The translations under genes were made by a program, and so were the position numbers. Positions 35,009 through 43,944 of a stretch of DNA of 64,000 nucleotides are shown one piece after another; positions within the stretch are counted from its first letter, which is position 1, and each line of letters opens with the position of its first letter. The stretch covers positions 62,001-126,000 of the forward strand of contig FOEZ01000003.1 in the NCBI GenBank assembly GCA_900110595.1, read 5' to 3'. Source of the DNA: Arthrobacter sp. OV608 (GTDB lineage Bacteria; Actinomycetota; Actinomycetes; Actinomycetales; Micrococcaceae). The notes beneath the pieces are model-generated. The model was not told the DNA's origin. It ran no database searches and worked only from the letters and a program-made list of their open reading frames with translations.

Positions 35009-36052
35009 ATGACTCAAGTAGCGGTACAACTCAAGCCGGTGGACGAACGAATCGCCCGGCAGAACCCCTTCCAGAAACTTCTCGGCAGGCCCGAGGTAGG
35101 TGCCCTGGTGGGCGCCATTGTCCTCTTTATCTTCTTCGCGTCCGTATCCCAGACGTTTATCCAGCCGGCCTCCTTCGCCACCGTCCTGTACGGCAGCTCG
35201 ACCATCGGAATCATGGCCGTAGGGGTGTCGCTGCTGATGATCGGCGGCGAGTTCGATCTCTCCACCGGTGTTGCCGTCATCAGTTCGGCACTGACTGCCT
35301 CCATGTTCAGCTGGTACTTCAGCATGAACGTGTGGGTAGGCGTGGTGCTTGCCCTGCTCGTATCGCTCGGCATCGGATTCATCAACGGCTGGATCCTGAT
35401 GAAGACCAAATTGCCCAGCTTCATCGTCACGCTGGCGACCTTCCTGATGCTGACAGGCCTGAACCTGGGCCTGACCCGCATGATCGGCGGCGGTGTCTCT
35501 TCGCCGTCAATTTCGAACATGGACGGGTACAAGTCGGCCCAGGCAGTCTTTTCCTCCTCCGTCACCATCGGCGGTGTGGCGGTAAACAACACCGTCTTCA
35601 TCTGGATCGCCCTGGTGGCCCTGGCCTCGTGGGTCCTGCTGCGGACCAAGGTGGGCAACTGGATCTTCGCCGTGGGCGGTGACGCCAATGCGGCCCGCGC
35701 TGTGGGCGTTCCCGTCAAGGCAACCAAGATCGGACTCTTTATGGCCGTCGGCTTCTGCGGCTGGGTGCTGGGCATGCACAACCTGTTCGCTTTCGACGCG
35801 GTCCAGTCCGGCGAAGGCGTGGGCAATGAATTCCTCTACATCATCGCCGCCGTCATCGGAGGATGCCTCCTGACGGGCGGCTACGGATCGGCCGTTGGCG
35901 GAGCAATTGGTGCCTTCATTTTCGGTATGGCCAACAAGGGCATTGTGTACGCACAGTGGAACCCGGACTGGTTCAAGTTCTTCCTTGGCCTCATGCTGCT
36001 GCTGGCCACCATCGTCAACCTCATCGTCAAGCGCCGTGCGGAACTGAAGTAA
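35009..36052 (+). CDS. ABC transporter permease (CUT2 family)
   Basis: A 347-residue permease with about nine to ten helices, starting MTQVAVQLKPVDERIARQNP at ATG 35009 after GCAGGAG. The motif GIMAVGVSLLMIGGEFDLST and the loop AVGGDANAARAVGVPV are signatures of the ribose/xylose-type permease family (BPD_transp_2). It forms the membrane channel of the importer encoded with the flanking genes. Complete length. Substrate inferred to be inositol or a related polyol from context. Confidence 0.92.
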   Translation: MTQVAVQLKPVDERIARQNPFQKLLGRPEVGALVGAIVLFIFFASVSQTFIQPASFATVLYGSSTIGIMAVGVSLLMIGGEFDLSTGVAVISSALTASMFSWYFSMNVWVGVVLALLVSLGIGFINGWILMKTKLPSFIVTLATFLMLTGLNLGLTRMIGGGVSSPSISNMDGYKSAQAVFSSSVTIGGVAVNNTVFIWIALVALASWVLLRTKVGNWIFAVGGDANAARAVGVPVKATKIGLFMAVGFCGWVLGMHNLFAFDAVQSGEGVGNEFLYIIAAVIGGCLLTGGYGSAVGGAIGAFIFGMANKGIVYAQWNPDWFKFFLGLMLLLATIVNLIVKRRAELK

Positions 36053-36061
36053 GGGCCGGAA

Positions 36062-36997
36062 ATGAACAGCGAAGCGATCGACCAACAAACCCTGCTCAAG
36101 AATGAAAAGGACCCGCTGACCCACACCCCTGTGCACCTGCTCTCCCTCGAAGGGGTGGGCAAGCACTACGGAAACATCGTGGCGCTGCGGGATGTCACCA
36201 TGGCAGTGGACAACGGACGCGTCACCTGCGTCCTCGGGGACAACGGGGCAGGCAAGTCCACCCTGATCAAGATCATCGCCGGCCTCCACCAGCACGACGA
36301 AGGCACGCTGAACATCATGGGCGAGGAACGGAAATTCAATTCCCCCCGCGATGCACTCGACGCCGGAATCGCCACCGTTTACCAGGACCTGGCCGTGGTC
36401 CCGTTGATGCCCATCTGGCGGAACTTCTTCCTCGGTTCTGAGCTCACCAGCGGCTTTGGTCCCTTCAAGAGCATGGATGTCCAGAAGATGAAGGACATCA
36501 CCAAAAAAGAACTCGCCGAAATGGGGATCGACCTTCGGGACGTGGAACAGCCCATCGGCCAGCTCTCGGGCGGCGAACGCCAATGCGTCGCCATCGCAAG
36601 GGCCGTGTACTTCGGCGCCAAGGTCCTCATTCTGGACGAGCCGACGGCGGCCCTCGGCGTCAAGCAGTCAGGTGTGGTGTTGCGTTACATCCTGCAGGCC
36701 AGGGACCGCGGACTCGGGGTCATCTTCATCACCCACAACCCGCACCACGCGTTCCCTGTCGGGGACCGGTTCCTCCTGCTCAAGCGCGGCAAGTCCATCG
36801 GCTACTACGACAAAAAGGACATTTCCCTGGACGAGCTCACGGCCCAGATGGCCGGCGGTGCCGAGCTGGCAGAACTGGCCCATGAACTGGAGCAGCTCGG
36901 CGGACACAGCGATGTGATCAAGGAGGTTCAGGCCGAGGTGGCCGATGTTGCCTACAGCGCAGAAACGCCAGGGAACAGCAGCCCGCGGCACGTGTAG
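36062..36997 (+). CDS. ABC transporter ATP-binding protein (single NBD)
   Basis: A 311-residue ATPase with one ABC domain: Walker [10 protein letters not shown] (about 60), signature [14 protein letters not shown] (about 165) and Walker [13 protein letters not shown] (about 190), then the H-loop FITHNPHHA. Most CUT2 importers use a fused two-domain ATPase of about 500 residues; this one must dimerise. The C-terminal 50 residues are acidic and variable. It is nine bases after the permease gene and completes the SBP-permease-ATPase set. Confidence 0.9.
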   Translation: MNSEAIDQQTLLKNEKDPLTHTPVHLLSLEGVGKHYGNIVALRDVTMAVDNGRVTCVLGDNGAGKSTLIKIIAGLHQHDEGTLNIMGEERKFNSPRDALDAGIATVYQDLAVVPLMPIWRNFFLGSELTSGFGPFKSMDVQKMKDITKKELAEMGIDLRDVEQPIGQLSGGERQCVAIARAVYFGAKVLILDEPTAALGVKQSGVVLRYILQARDRGLGVIFITHNPHHAFPVGDRFLLLKRGKSIGYYDKKDISLDELTAQMAGGAELAELAHELEQLGGHSDVIKEVQAEVADVAYSAETPGNSSPRHV

Positions 36998-37096
36998 CAG
37001 GGCGGTGCAGCAGGACCGGGACTGACCCGCCCGAAAGACGGGCCGGCCCGGCCGCCTGCCGCGGCGAAACAAACGAACAGCAGACGGGAAGACAGC

Positions 37097-38095
37097 ATGC
37101 CGATCCGGGTTGGCGTTATCGGCGCCGGTGTTATGGGCGCAGACCATATCAAAAACCTCTCCACCACTATCAGCGGGGCTGAAGTCACCTTCGTGGCAGA
37201 CCTCGACGGCGGCCGCGCCGCTGCGGCAGCGCCACCATCGGCCCGCACCACCACGGACCCTTCCGAACTGATCAACTCCAGCGAGGTTGACGCCGTCGTT
37301 GTTGCCTCGCACGACTCCACCCACGCCGGCCTGGTGCTGGAGTGCTTCGAAGCCATGACGCCGGTGCTGTGCGAAAAGCCGCTGGCACCTACCCTGCTTG
37401 AAAGCCGTGAGGTGGTGGCAGCCGACGCCGACATCGTCGCGGCAACCGGGGCATCGCTGCTGTCGCTGGGCTTCATGCGGCGCTTTGACCCTGGCTATGC
37501 CGCCCTCCGGGGTGCAGTCCAGGACCGCATCCAGGGCGAGCCGCTGATGATCCATTGCACCAGCCGTAATGCCACCGCAGGCCCGGGGTCAACCGCGGAA
37601 TCCGCCGTCACCAACTCTGCCATCCACGAACTGGACATCATTCCGTGGTTGCTCGGCTCGCCCATTACAGAAGTCTCCTGGCAGGCAGGGAGGACCACGC
37701 GCCACGCTGGAGGCGGACTGCAGGACCCCGCGTTTATGCTGCTCCGCACCGCCGACGGTACCTTGGCCACGCTGGAACTGTTCCTGAACGCACAGTACGG
37801 CTACACGACCCGCTGCGAAGTTGTTTCCGAACGCGGGGTCACCGGGCTAAGGGACCCTGCCCTCTTAGGCATGGAAGAGGACGGAACCCGGCGCACCGCC
37901 GTGCCCGCGGACTGGCGCCCCCGCTTTGCGGATGCCTACAGGCTGCAGCTGCAGGCCTGGGTCACGGCACTCCGCCATGGCGACCAGCCACCGCTCGCCG
38001 CTGCGATGGACGGTCTGCACGCCTCGCTGGTGGCACACGCGATGATCCAATCGATGCACAGCGATGGTGCCTTCACCAAGGTCAACTACTCGTGA
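37097..38095 (+). CDS. Gfo/Idh/MocA oxidoreductase, inositol-dehydrogenase-like
   Basis: A 332-residue dehydrogenase with VGVIGAGVMGADHIKNL, CEKPLAPTLLESREVV (Lys about 97), FMRRFDPGYAALR, and NSAIHELDIIPWLL. The IHELD and MRRFD motifs are closest to IolG-like inositol dehydrogenases in this window. GGGAAGA precedes the ATG. It starts a five-gene run of coupled or closely spaced genes (37097-42087) and is joined by GTGA to the next. It probably oxidises another inositol isomer or an inositol derivative. Confidence 0.85.
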   Translation: MPIRVGVIGAGVMGADHIKNLSTTISGAEVTFVADLDGGRAAAAAPPSARTTTDPSELINSSEVDAVVVASHDSTHAGLVLECFEAMTPVLCEKPLAPTLLESREVVAADADIVAATGASLLSLGFMRRFDPGYAALRGAVQDRIQGEPLMIHCTSRNATAGPGSTAESAVTNSAIHELDIIPWLLGSPITEVSWQAGRTTRHAGGGLQDPAFMLLRTADGTLATLELFLNAQYGYTTRCEVVSERGVTGLRDPALLGMEEDGTRRTAVPADWRPRFADAYRLQLQAWVTALRHGDQPPLAAAMDGLHASLVAHAMIQSMHSDGAFTKVNYS

Positions 38096-39135
38096 GCAGC
38101 CTGACACTGCCGATGTCCAGCATCCCTGATTCACGCGATGCCCCCGTGCTGCGCTGGGGAATCCTGGGGCCCGGCTGGATCGCGCAGCGCTTCACTGAAT
38201 CCGTCCAAGCCCACACCGGCCAGGTGATCGCCGCCGTCGGGTCCCGTTCATTCGATCGTTCCAAGGCGTTCGCCGAGTCCTTCGGCATCCCCGCAGCCTT
38301 CGGCAGCTATGAGGAACTGGTGGCCGATCCGGGCATCGATATCGTCTACGTGTGTACGCCCCACACCGCCCACCACGCGGCGGCGGTCCTGGCCATCGGC
38401 GCCGGCAAGCATGTGCTGATCGAGAAGCCCCTCGCGCTCAACGCGGAGCAGGCGCGCGACATTGCCAGGCGCGCTGAAACTGCGGGAGTTTTCGCCGCCG
38501 AGGCCATGTGGAGCTTCTTCCTGCCAAAGTTCGATGTGATCCGGCAGGTCCTGGATGCCGGAACCCTGGGCACGATTACCACGGTGCTTGCGGAATACGG
38601 CGAACACTTTGAACCCGCCCACCGCATCTTCGATCCGGCCCTGGCTGGTGGCCCATTACTGGACCTGGGCACGTACCCGCTTGCCCTGGTCACTGAGGTC
38701 CTGGGCAGGCCCCAACGGCTGCACGCAATGGGCCAGCCCCACCCCTCCGGTGTCAACGCCCAGCTTTCCGCGGTGATGCAGTTCGAGGGCGGTGCCCAGG
38801 CCGTGGTGAACACCCATCTCCACAACTTCACACCCACCTGCGCAGTGATCGCCGGCTCCGAGGCGACGTTGAGCGTGGACGGTCCCTTCAATATGCCGGG
38901 AGGCTTCGAGCTTCGGTTCCCCCATGGGGAACGGCTGCGGTATGAGGAACCGCCGGGTGGCCATTTCGAAGGCCTGCATTATGAAGCGGCTGCTGTGGCC
39001 CGCTCCATCGCGGCTGGAGAGACAGAAAGCCCTCAGCGCCTGCTCGCTTCCTCCATCCAGACCCTGGAAGTAGCCGACGACATCAGACGTCAGCTTTCCA
39101 TCGAGTTTCCAGGCGAAGGCAACCAGCCCGCCTGA
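38092..39135 (+). CDS. Gfo/Idh/MocA oxidoreductase
   Basis: A 347-residue dehydrogenase from GTG 38092, whose GTGA overlaps the previous stop; an ATG seven codons later is possible. WGILGPGWIAQRF, YVCTPHTAHHAAAVLAIGAG, IEKPLALNAEQARD and EAMWSFFLPKFDVIRQ with LLDLGTYPLALV match the dihydrodiol-dehydrogenase-like branch of the family, not the IolG branch. The substrate is unknown; a sugar or inositol derivative is likely from context. Confidence 0.85.
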   Translation: MSSLTLPMSSIPDSRDAPVLRWGILGPGWIAQRFTESVQAHTGQVIAAVGSRSFDRSKAFAESFGIPAAFGSYEELVADPGIDIVYVCTPHTAHHAAAVLAIGAGKHVLIEKPLALNAEQARDIARRAETAGVFAAEAMWSFFLPKFDVIRQVLDAGTLGTITTVLAEYGEHFEPAHRIFDPALAGGPLLDLGTYPLALVTEVLGRPQRLHAMGQPHPSGVNAQLSAVMQFEGGAQAVVNTHLHNFTPTCAVIAGSEATLSVDGPFNMPGGFELRFPHGERLRYEEPPGGHFEGLHYEAAAVARSIAAGETESPQRLLASSIQTLEVADDIRRQLSIEFPGEGNQPA

Positions 39136-39173
39136 ATCCAATTTTATTTCCGACTCTTGAAAGGACATGCCAC

Positions 39174-40262
39174 ATGGCCTACATCACCCAAGATCCAACA
39201 CCAGATCCCGCACCGGTGCGGATTGGTCTCATCGGCTCCGGCTGGATGGGAGCCTTCCATGCTGAGAGCATCGCCCGGCGGGTCCCCGGCGCATCCCTGG
39301 CGGCCATCGCAGACCCCAACGTGGAATCCGCCAAGACCCTGGCTGGGAAACTGGGTGCCGCGAAAGTGACGGCCAGCGCTGAGGATATCCTCGCGGACCC
39401 GGAAATCGACGCCGTGATCATCGCCAGCCCGGCCCGCTTCCATGCGTCGCTGGTCGCCCAGGCCGCGGCCGCCGGGAAGCACGTCTTCTGTGAGAAGCCG
39501 GCCGCGCAGGGGCTGGAGGAACTCGGCGCCGCGCTCACCGCCGCAGAGCAAGCGGGCGTGCACTTCCAGGTCGGCTTCAACCGCCGGTACGCCGAAGACT
39601 TCCAGGCGGCCAAGAGGGACCTGTCCGCCGGTGTTGCCGGAACGCCGCAGCTCCTGCGCTCGCTGACGCGCGATCCCGGGACGGGAAGCATCCCCAACGC
39701 CGCCAAGGTGCCGGCTTGGACCATCTTCCTGGAAACCCTCATCCATGACTTCGACACCCTCAACTGGTTCAATGAGGGGGCCGAGCCCGTCGAGGTGTAC
39801 GCCGTGGCGGATGCGCTGGTGGAGCCTTCCCTGCGCGAACAGGGATTTCTGGATACAGCGGTAGTGACCATCAGGTACAGCAACGGTGCCATCGCGGTGG
39901 CGGAAGCGAACTTCAGCGCCCTGTACGGGTACGACGTCCGCGGCGAAGTCTTCGGTTCCAAAGGTATGGTGCAGGCCGGCCGTTCCACGGAAACTGCGGC
40001 CCTCAGGTACACGGCGGAGGGGCTCGCCGCGGACACCCCGCGGCTCAATGTCGAGCTGTTCAGCCAGGCCTACACGGACGAACTCGCCGACTTTGCCGCG
40101 GCCGTGCGGGCAAAGCGCGACGGCGGCCCCCCGCCGTCGTCCGCTTTCACCTTGACTCCCGTGGGCGCCGACGCCCGACGCGCCCTGGCGGTGGCCCTGG
40201 CCTGCATCGAATCGGCCAAAAGCGGCGCTCCTGTAGCGGTAGCAGAGAGGGCAGGCGTCTGA
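39174..40262 (+). CDS. Gfo/Idh/MocA oxidoreductase, inositol-dehydrogenase-like
   Basis: A 362-residue dehydrogenase. ATG 39174 follows GAAAGGACA. RIGLIGSGWMGAFHAES, CEKPAAQGLEELGAAL, FNRRYAEDFQAAKRD and TLIHDFDTLNWF are the expected motifs, with IHDFD supplying the catalytic His. Its last A is the first base of the next gene's start (TGATG overlap), so it is coupled to the hydroxypyruvate-isomerase-like gene. Likely acts on an inositol or inosose; exact substrate not readable. Confidence 0.85.
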   Translation: MAYITQDPTPDPAPVRIGLIGSGWMGAFHAESIARRVPGASLAAIADPNVESAKTLAGKLGAAKVTASAEDILADPEIDAVIIASPARFHASLVAQAAAAGKHVFCEKPAAQGLEELGAALTAAEQAGVHFQVGFNRRYAEDFQAAKRDLSAGVAGTPQLLRSLTRDPGTGSIPNAAKVPAWTIFLETLIHDFDTLNWFNEGAEPVEVYAVADALVEPSLREQGFLDTAVVTIRYSNGAIAVAEANFSALYGYDVRGEVFGSKGMVQAGRSTETAALRYTAEGLAADTPRLNVELFSQAYTDELADFAAAVRAKRDGGPPPSSAFTLTPVGADARRALAVALACIESAKSGAPVAVAERAGV

Positions 40263-41047
40263 TGCGGCTTGCCGTCTGCGCGGAGATGGTCTTTACGGAC
40301 CTTCCGTTTGTGGAACGGGTACGCCGGATTAACGAGGCGGGATTCGACGTGGAACTGTGGGATGCCCGGGACAAGGACATCCAGGCGCTGAAGGCAACGG
40401 GAGCCGTTTTCTCATCCATGACTGGTTATTCGTCCGGCAGCCTCGTGGACCCGAATACGGCCGATGACGTGGTCCGGACGGCTGAAGCGCTGATCCCCAC
40501 AGCACTGGAACTGGGCGTGAGCCGGATGGTGGTGCACCCCGCGGAACTGGTGCAGGGCCAAGCCGCACGACCCGTCTACCGTTCCTCAGGCCGCATGTGG
40601 GCGACAGGCGCGCGGACCCTGGAAAAGCTCGGGAGGTTGGGCGAAAAGCATGGCGTGACATTCTGCCTGGAGAACCTGAACACCGTCCTGGACCACCCCG
40701 GCATCCCTTTGGCCCGGGCCAAGGACACGCTCATGCTCGTGGAAGCGGCAGGCCATCCGAACGCCAAACTGATGCTGGATCTCTACCATGCACAGCTGGG
40801 GGAGGGGAACCTTATTGAACTTGTGAGGGCGGCCCTGCCGTACATCGGTGAAATCCAGGTGGCCGACGTTCCTGGACGCTGCGAGCCGGGTACAGGGGAA
40901 ATCAACTACGCAGCTGTTGCACGGGCCCTTGCTGACGCCGGATATGAGGGCACAGTGGGCCTGGAGGCGTGGGCCAAGGACGACAGCAATGCAGCCCTCG
41001 AGGCCTTCCGCACCGCCTTTACCGTCTATGCAGGGGAAAAACGATGA
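40262..41047 (+). CDS. TIM-barrel isomerase, hydroxypyruvate-isomerase-like
   Basis: A 261-residue xylose-isomerase-like TIM barrel. RLAVCAEMVFTDLPFVERV at the N-terminus, the Glu strand FCLENLNTVLDHPG, LMLDLYHAQLGEGNLIELV and VADVPGRCEPGTGEINYA are typical of the Hyi/OtnI group. Its ATG overlaps the previous TGA, and its own TGA overlaps the next ATG (ATGA at 41044). The coupling with dehydrogenases on both sides suggests it isomerises a keto-sugar or inosose made by one of them. Confidence 0.85.
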   Translation: MRLAVCAEMVFTDLPFVERVRRINEAGFDVELWDARDKDIQALKATGAVFSSMTGYSSGSLVDPNTADDVVRTAEALIPTALELGVSRMVVHPAELVQGQAARPVYRSSGRMWATGARTLEKLGRLGEKHGVTFCLENLNTVLDHPGIPLARAKDTLMLVEAAGHPNAKLMLDLYHAQLGEGNLIELVRAALPYIGEIQVADVPGRCEPGTGEINYAAVARALADAGYEGTVGLEAWAKDDSNAALEAFRTAFTVYAGEKR

Positions 41048-42087
41048 AAGATGTAACGCTTGGCCTGGTGGGCGTCGGCAGGATCGGCGTGATGCACGCC
41101 AATAATATTGCGGCCCTCAATGATGTGTTGAACCCGAAGAACATCAACGTCCGGCTCCGGCTCACGGATGTGGCCGAAGAGCATGCCCGGAACGTGGCCG
41201 CCGGCCTCGGTGCCGGGTACCAGCCGTCCGTTGACGCGCTTCTGGCCTCCGGAATCGACGGCCTGGTGGTAGCCACGGGGACTGCCACTCATCCGGAGTT
41301 GATCAGGGCGGGGGTGGACGCGGGCATCCCGGTCTTCTGCGAAAAGCCCGTGGCCTTGAACGTTGCAGACGCCCTGCCCGTCCTGGACTACATCAGGGAC
41401 AAGAACGGCGTGGTCCAGATAGGCCACCAGCGCCGATTTGATGCCGGGTACCTGGAAGCCAGGAGGGCTTACCAGGCCGGCGAGTTGGGATGGATCCACT
41501 CCCTGCGTGCGGTCACCTGCGACATGGCCCCGCCGCCCGTGGAATTCCTGGCAACCTCCGGCGGGCTCTTCCGCGATTGCTCGGTCCACGACTTTGACAT
41601 CCTGCGCTGGCTGACCGGCCGTGAAATCGTGGAAGTCTATGCCAGGGGATCCAACAACGGGGATCCGGCGATCGGCGCTGCGGGGGATGTGGACACCGCG
41701 CTGGCGCTGGTGACGTTCGACGACGGCACGGTCGGAACAGTCTCGGCGACGCGGTACAACGGGGCCGGCCACGATGTGCGGCTGGAAATCCAGGGTTCCT
41801 TCCGGTCGCTCATGGTGGGCCTTGACGATAAGACCGCCATGGCATCGGCGGAGCCGGCAGTCGTTTTTCCCTCGGGTCAGGCGCACAGGACGTTTGCTGA
41901 GCGTTTCGACCAGGCATACCGTTCCGAGATGGCCGCTTTTGTTGAGCTTGTCCTTGGCCAGCGGGATAACCCGTGCACGCCCGAGGACGCCGTGGCCGCG
42001 TCCCGGGTGGCCGACGCCGCGCAGGAGTCCCTGGCCAGCGGCCTTCCGGTTCGGGTGGCAGGAGCTGTGGCCAGCCCGGCGTCTTAG
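41044..42087 (+). CDS. Gfo/Idh/MocA oxidoreductase, inositol-dehydrogenase-like
   Basis: A 347-residue dehydrogenase from ATG 41044 (MKDVTLGLVGVGRIGVMHAN); an in-frame longer reading lies inside the previous gene. CEKPVALNVADALPVL (Lys about 101), GHQRRFDAGYLEARRA and CSVHDFDILRWLTGRE are strong family signatures, close to IolG/scyllo-inositol dehydrogenase. It ends the five-gene run; the MarR gene converges on it 11 bases later. Substrate inferred as an inositol isomer. Confidence 0.87.
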   Translation: MKDVTLGLVGVGRIGVMHANNIAALNDVLNPKNINVRLRLTDVAEEHARNVAAGLGAGYQPSVDALLASGIDGLVVATGTATHPELIRAGVDAGIPVFCEKPVALNVADALPVLDYIRDKNGVVQIGHQRRFDAGYLEARRAYQAGELGWIHSLRAVTCDMAPPPVEFLATSGGLFRDCSVHDFDILRWLTGREIVEVYARGSNNGDPAIGAAGDVDTALALVTFDDGTVGTVSATRYNGAGHDVRLEIQGSFRSLMVGLDDKTAMASAEPAVVFPSGQAHRTFAERFDQAYRSEMAAFVELVLGQRDNPCTPEDAVAASRVADAAQESLASGLPVRVAGAVASPAS

Positions 42088-42098
42088 GCCACAGCAGG

Positions 42099-42548
42099 TC
42101 AGGACACTGCGTGCAGCCTGGGGAGCGCGTCCACCAGGGGAGCCAGTTCCGGAATGTCGCGCGCCTCTCCCAAGGCACGTTCGAGGGTGGCGTTGTGCAC
42201 CGGCCTGGCTTCCGCCAGGAGGCTGAGGCCGGCGGGTGTCAGTTCGGTGTAGATGCCGCGGCGGTCATCGGCGCACAGGATCCTGGTCAGGAGGCCGCGG
42301 TCCTCCAGCCGGTTCACCAGGCGCGTGGTGGCGCTGGGGCTCAGTGCCGAAGCGCGGGCGAGCTGCTGCATCCGCATGTGCCACCCGTCCTGGCGGCTGA
42401 GGGCATCCAGGACGGTGTACTCCACCACGGACAGCTTTGATTCCGCCTGGAGCGCGCGCTCCAGCTCGGTTTCGATCAGCCCGTGGAGGGCGGCCAAAGT
42501 GCGCCAGCCTTGCGCGCGGACCTCAACGGCGTCGTCCTTGATGCCCAT
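42099..42548 (-). CDS. MarR-family transcriptional regulator
   Basis: A 149-residue winged-helix protein. Start ATG 42548 with AAGGAG at a good distance; the longer reading is rejected. VVEYTVLDALSRQDGWHMRM, the recognition region SALSPSATTRLVNRLEDRGL, and the wing LCADDRRGIYTELTPAG are typical. It is divergent from a DHA1 efflux-type MFS gene with inverted ATAGTTGC/GCAACTAT sites between them, so it probably represses that transporter and itself until a ligand binds. Confidence 0.92.
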   Translation of the reverse strand: MGIKDDAVEVRAQGWRTLAALHGLIETELERALQAESKLSVVEYTVLDALSRQDGWHMRMQQLARASALSPSATTRLVNRLEDRGLLTRILCADDRRGIYTELTPAGLSLLAEARPVHNATLERALGEARDIPELAPLVDALPRLHAVS

Positions 42549-42621
42549 ACATTGCTCCTTAAGGGGGACAGCCGGGCGGCCGTGGGGTACGGCAGCCAAC
42601 CTGCCCGAGAGTGCACACGAG

Positions 42622-42679
42622 ATAGTTGCTTGCGCGGGATATTTGCATGTGCAACAATAAATACCGCGTCTGCAACTAT
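42622..42679. promoter_or_regulatory. candidate MarR operators
   Basis: ATAGTTGC (42622-42629) and GCAACTAT (42672-42679) form a distant inverted pair, and a near-palindrome TTGCATGTGCAA lies between them at 42643-42654. The same ATAGTTGCTT half-site occurs before the other MarR gene at 58859. Confidence 0.6.
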
Positions 42680-42723
42680 TTTAGGCGCCCACCGCACCCC
42701 ACACAACCCAAAGGAGCACCGGC

Positions 42724-43944
42724 ATGCCCGTCGGACTGATAGCCCTCGCCCTTGGCGGGTTTGGCATCGGACTCACCGAATTCGTCATCATGGGCCTCCT
42801 GCCCGAAGTGGCTGCCAACTTCCAGGTCACCGAGGCGCAGGCGGGCTGGTTCATCTCCGGCTACGCCTTGGCCGTAGTGGCCGGCGCCCTCGGGCTCACG
42901 GCAGCTGTGACCCGGCTTGACCGCAAGCCCGTGCTGGCCGCGCTGCTTGTCCTGTTTATTGCCGGAAACCTGCTCTCCGCCACTGCGGCCGGCTACTGGC
43001 CCATGATGGCCGGGCGCGTTATCGCCGCGCTCGCACACGGAGCGTTCTTCGGCATCGGCTCCGTCGTGGCCGCAGGCATGGTCCCGCCCAACAAAAGAGC
43101 AGGAGCCATCGCACTGATGTTCACCGGCCTCACCGCAGCCAACGTCCTGGGCGTCCCGTTCGGCACCCTCCTTGGCCAGGCCGCCGGCTGGCGGGCCACC
43201 TTCTGGGCAATTACGGTCATCGGCGTGGCCGCGCTCGCCGGGATCCTGGCACTCGTCCCCAGGGCGGCCGGCGGCAAAGCCGAAGCCGGGGGACTGCGCC
43301 GCGAACTCCGGGCCTTCAGATCGGGCCAGGTATGGCTCTCCATTGCGGTCACCATCCTGGGATTCGGTGGAATGTTCGGCGCCTTCACCTACATCGCCTA
43401 CACCCTGACCGAGGTCACCGGCTTCGCCCCCACCACGGTGCCATGGCTGCTGATCGTCTTCGGTGTGGGCCTCTTCGCGGGTAACACTCTTGGCGGGAAG
43501 GCCGCAGACCGGAACATCGACCGCACCCTGCTGGTGGTGCTCGCCGTCCTGTCCGCTATCCTCGTCCTCTTTGCCCTCACCGCAACTAGCCAGGTGCTCA
43601 CGGTGGCATCCCTGGTGTTGATGGGCGGCTTCGGCTTCGCCACTGTTCCGGGCCTGCAAATGCGGGTGATGACCTACGCGAGCAGCGCCCCCACCCTGGC
43701 TTCCGGCGCCAACATTGGGGCCTTCAACGTGGGCAATGCACTGGGCGCATGGCTCGGCGGCGTCACCATTTCCGCAGGCCTGGGCTACACCTCACCCATT
43801 TGGGCCGGCGCCGGCATCACGCTGCTGGGCCTGGCGGTGATGGCGTTCGCGGCAGCTGCTGCCAAGCGCAAAAACACGCTAGGCGCCGGAGGAACGGCGG
43901 ACCATCAGGGTGGGCTCGAGCTTGCGGGTCACGGCCGGTCCTGA
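42724..43944 (+). CDS. MFS transporter, DHA1/AraJ-like
   Basis: A 406-residue 12-helix transporter. GFGIGLTEFVIMGLLPEVA and GWFISGYALAVVAGALGLT followed by RLDRKPVL are typical of the DHA1 arabinose-efflux-like family. It probably exports a drug or metabolite under control of the divergent MarR regulator. Its last 22 codons overlap the convergent lacI gene by 66 bases; the tail (LGAGGTADHQGGLELAGHG) looks like translated antisense of lacI and may be a recent extension after loss of the original stop. Confidence 0.9.
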   Translation: MPVGLIALALGGFGIGLTEFVIMGLLPEVAANFQVTEAQAGWFISGYALAVVAGALGLTAAVTRLDRKPVLAALLVLFIAGNLLSATAAGYWPMMAGRVIAALAHGAFFGIGSVVAAGMVPPNKRAGAIALMFTGLTAANVLGVPFGTLLGQAAGWRATFWAITVIGVAALAGILALVPRAAGGKAEAGGLRRELRAFRSGQVWLSIAVTILGFGGMFGAFTYIAYTLTEVTGFAPTTVPWLLIVFGVGLFAGNTLGGKAADRNIDRTLLVVLAVLSAILVLFALTATSQVLTVASLVLMGGFGFATVPGLQMRVMTYASSAPTLASGANIGAFNVGNALGAWLGGVTISAGLGYTSPIWAGAGITLLGLAVMAFAAAAAKRKNTLGAGGTADHQGGLELAGHGRS

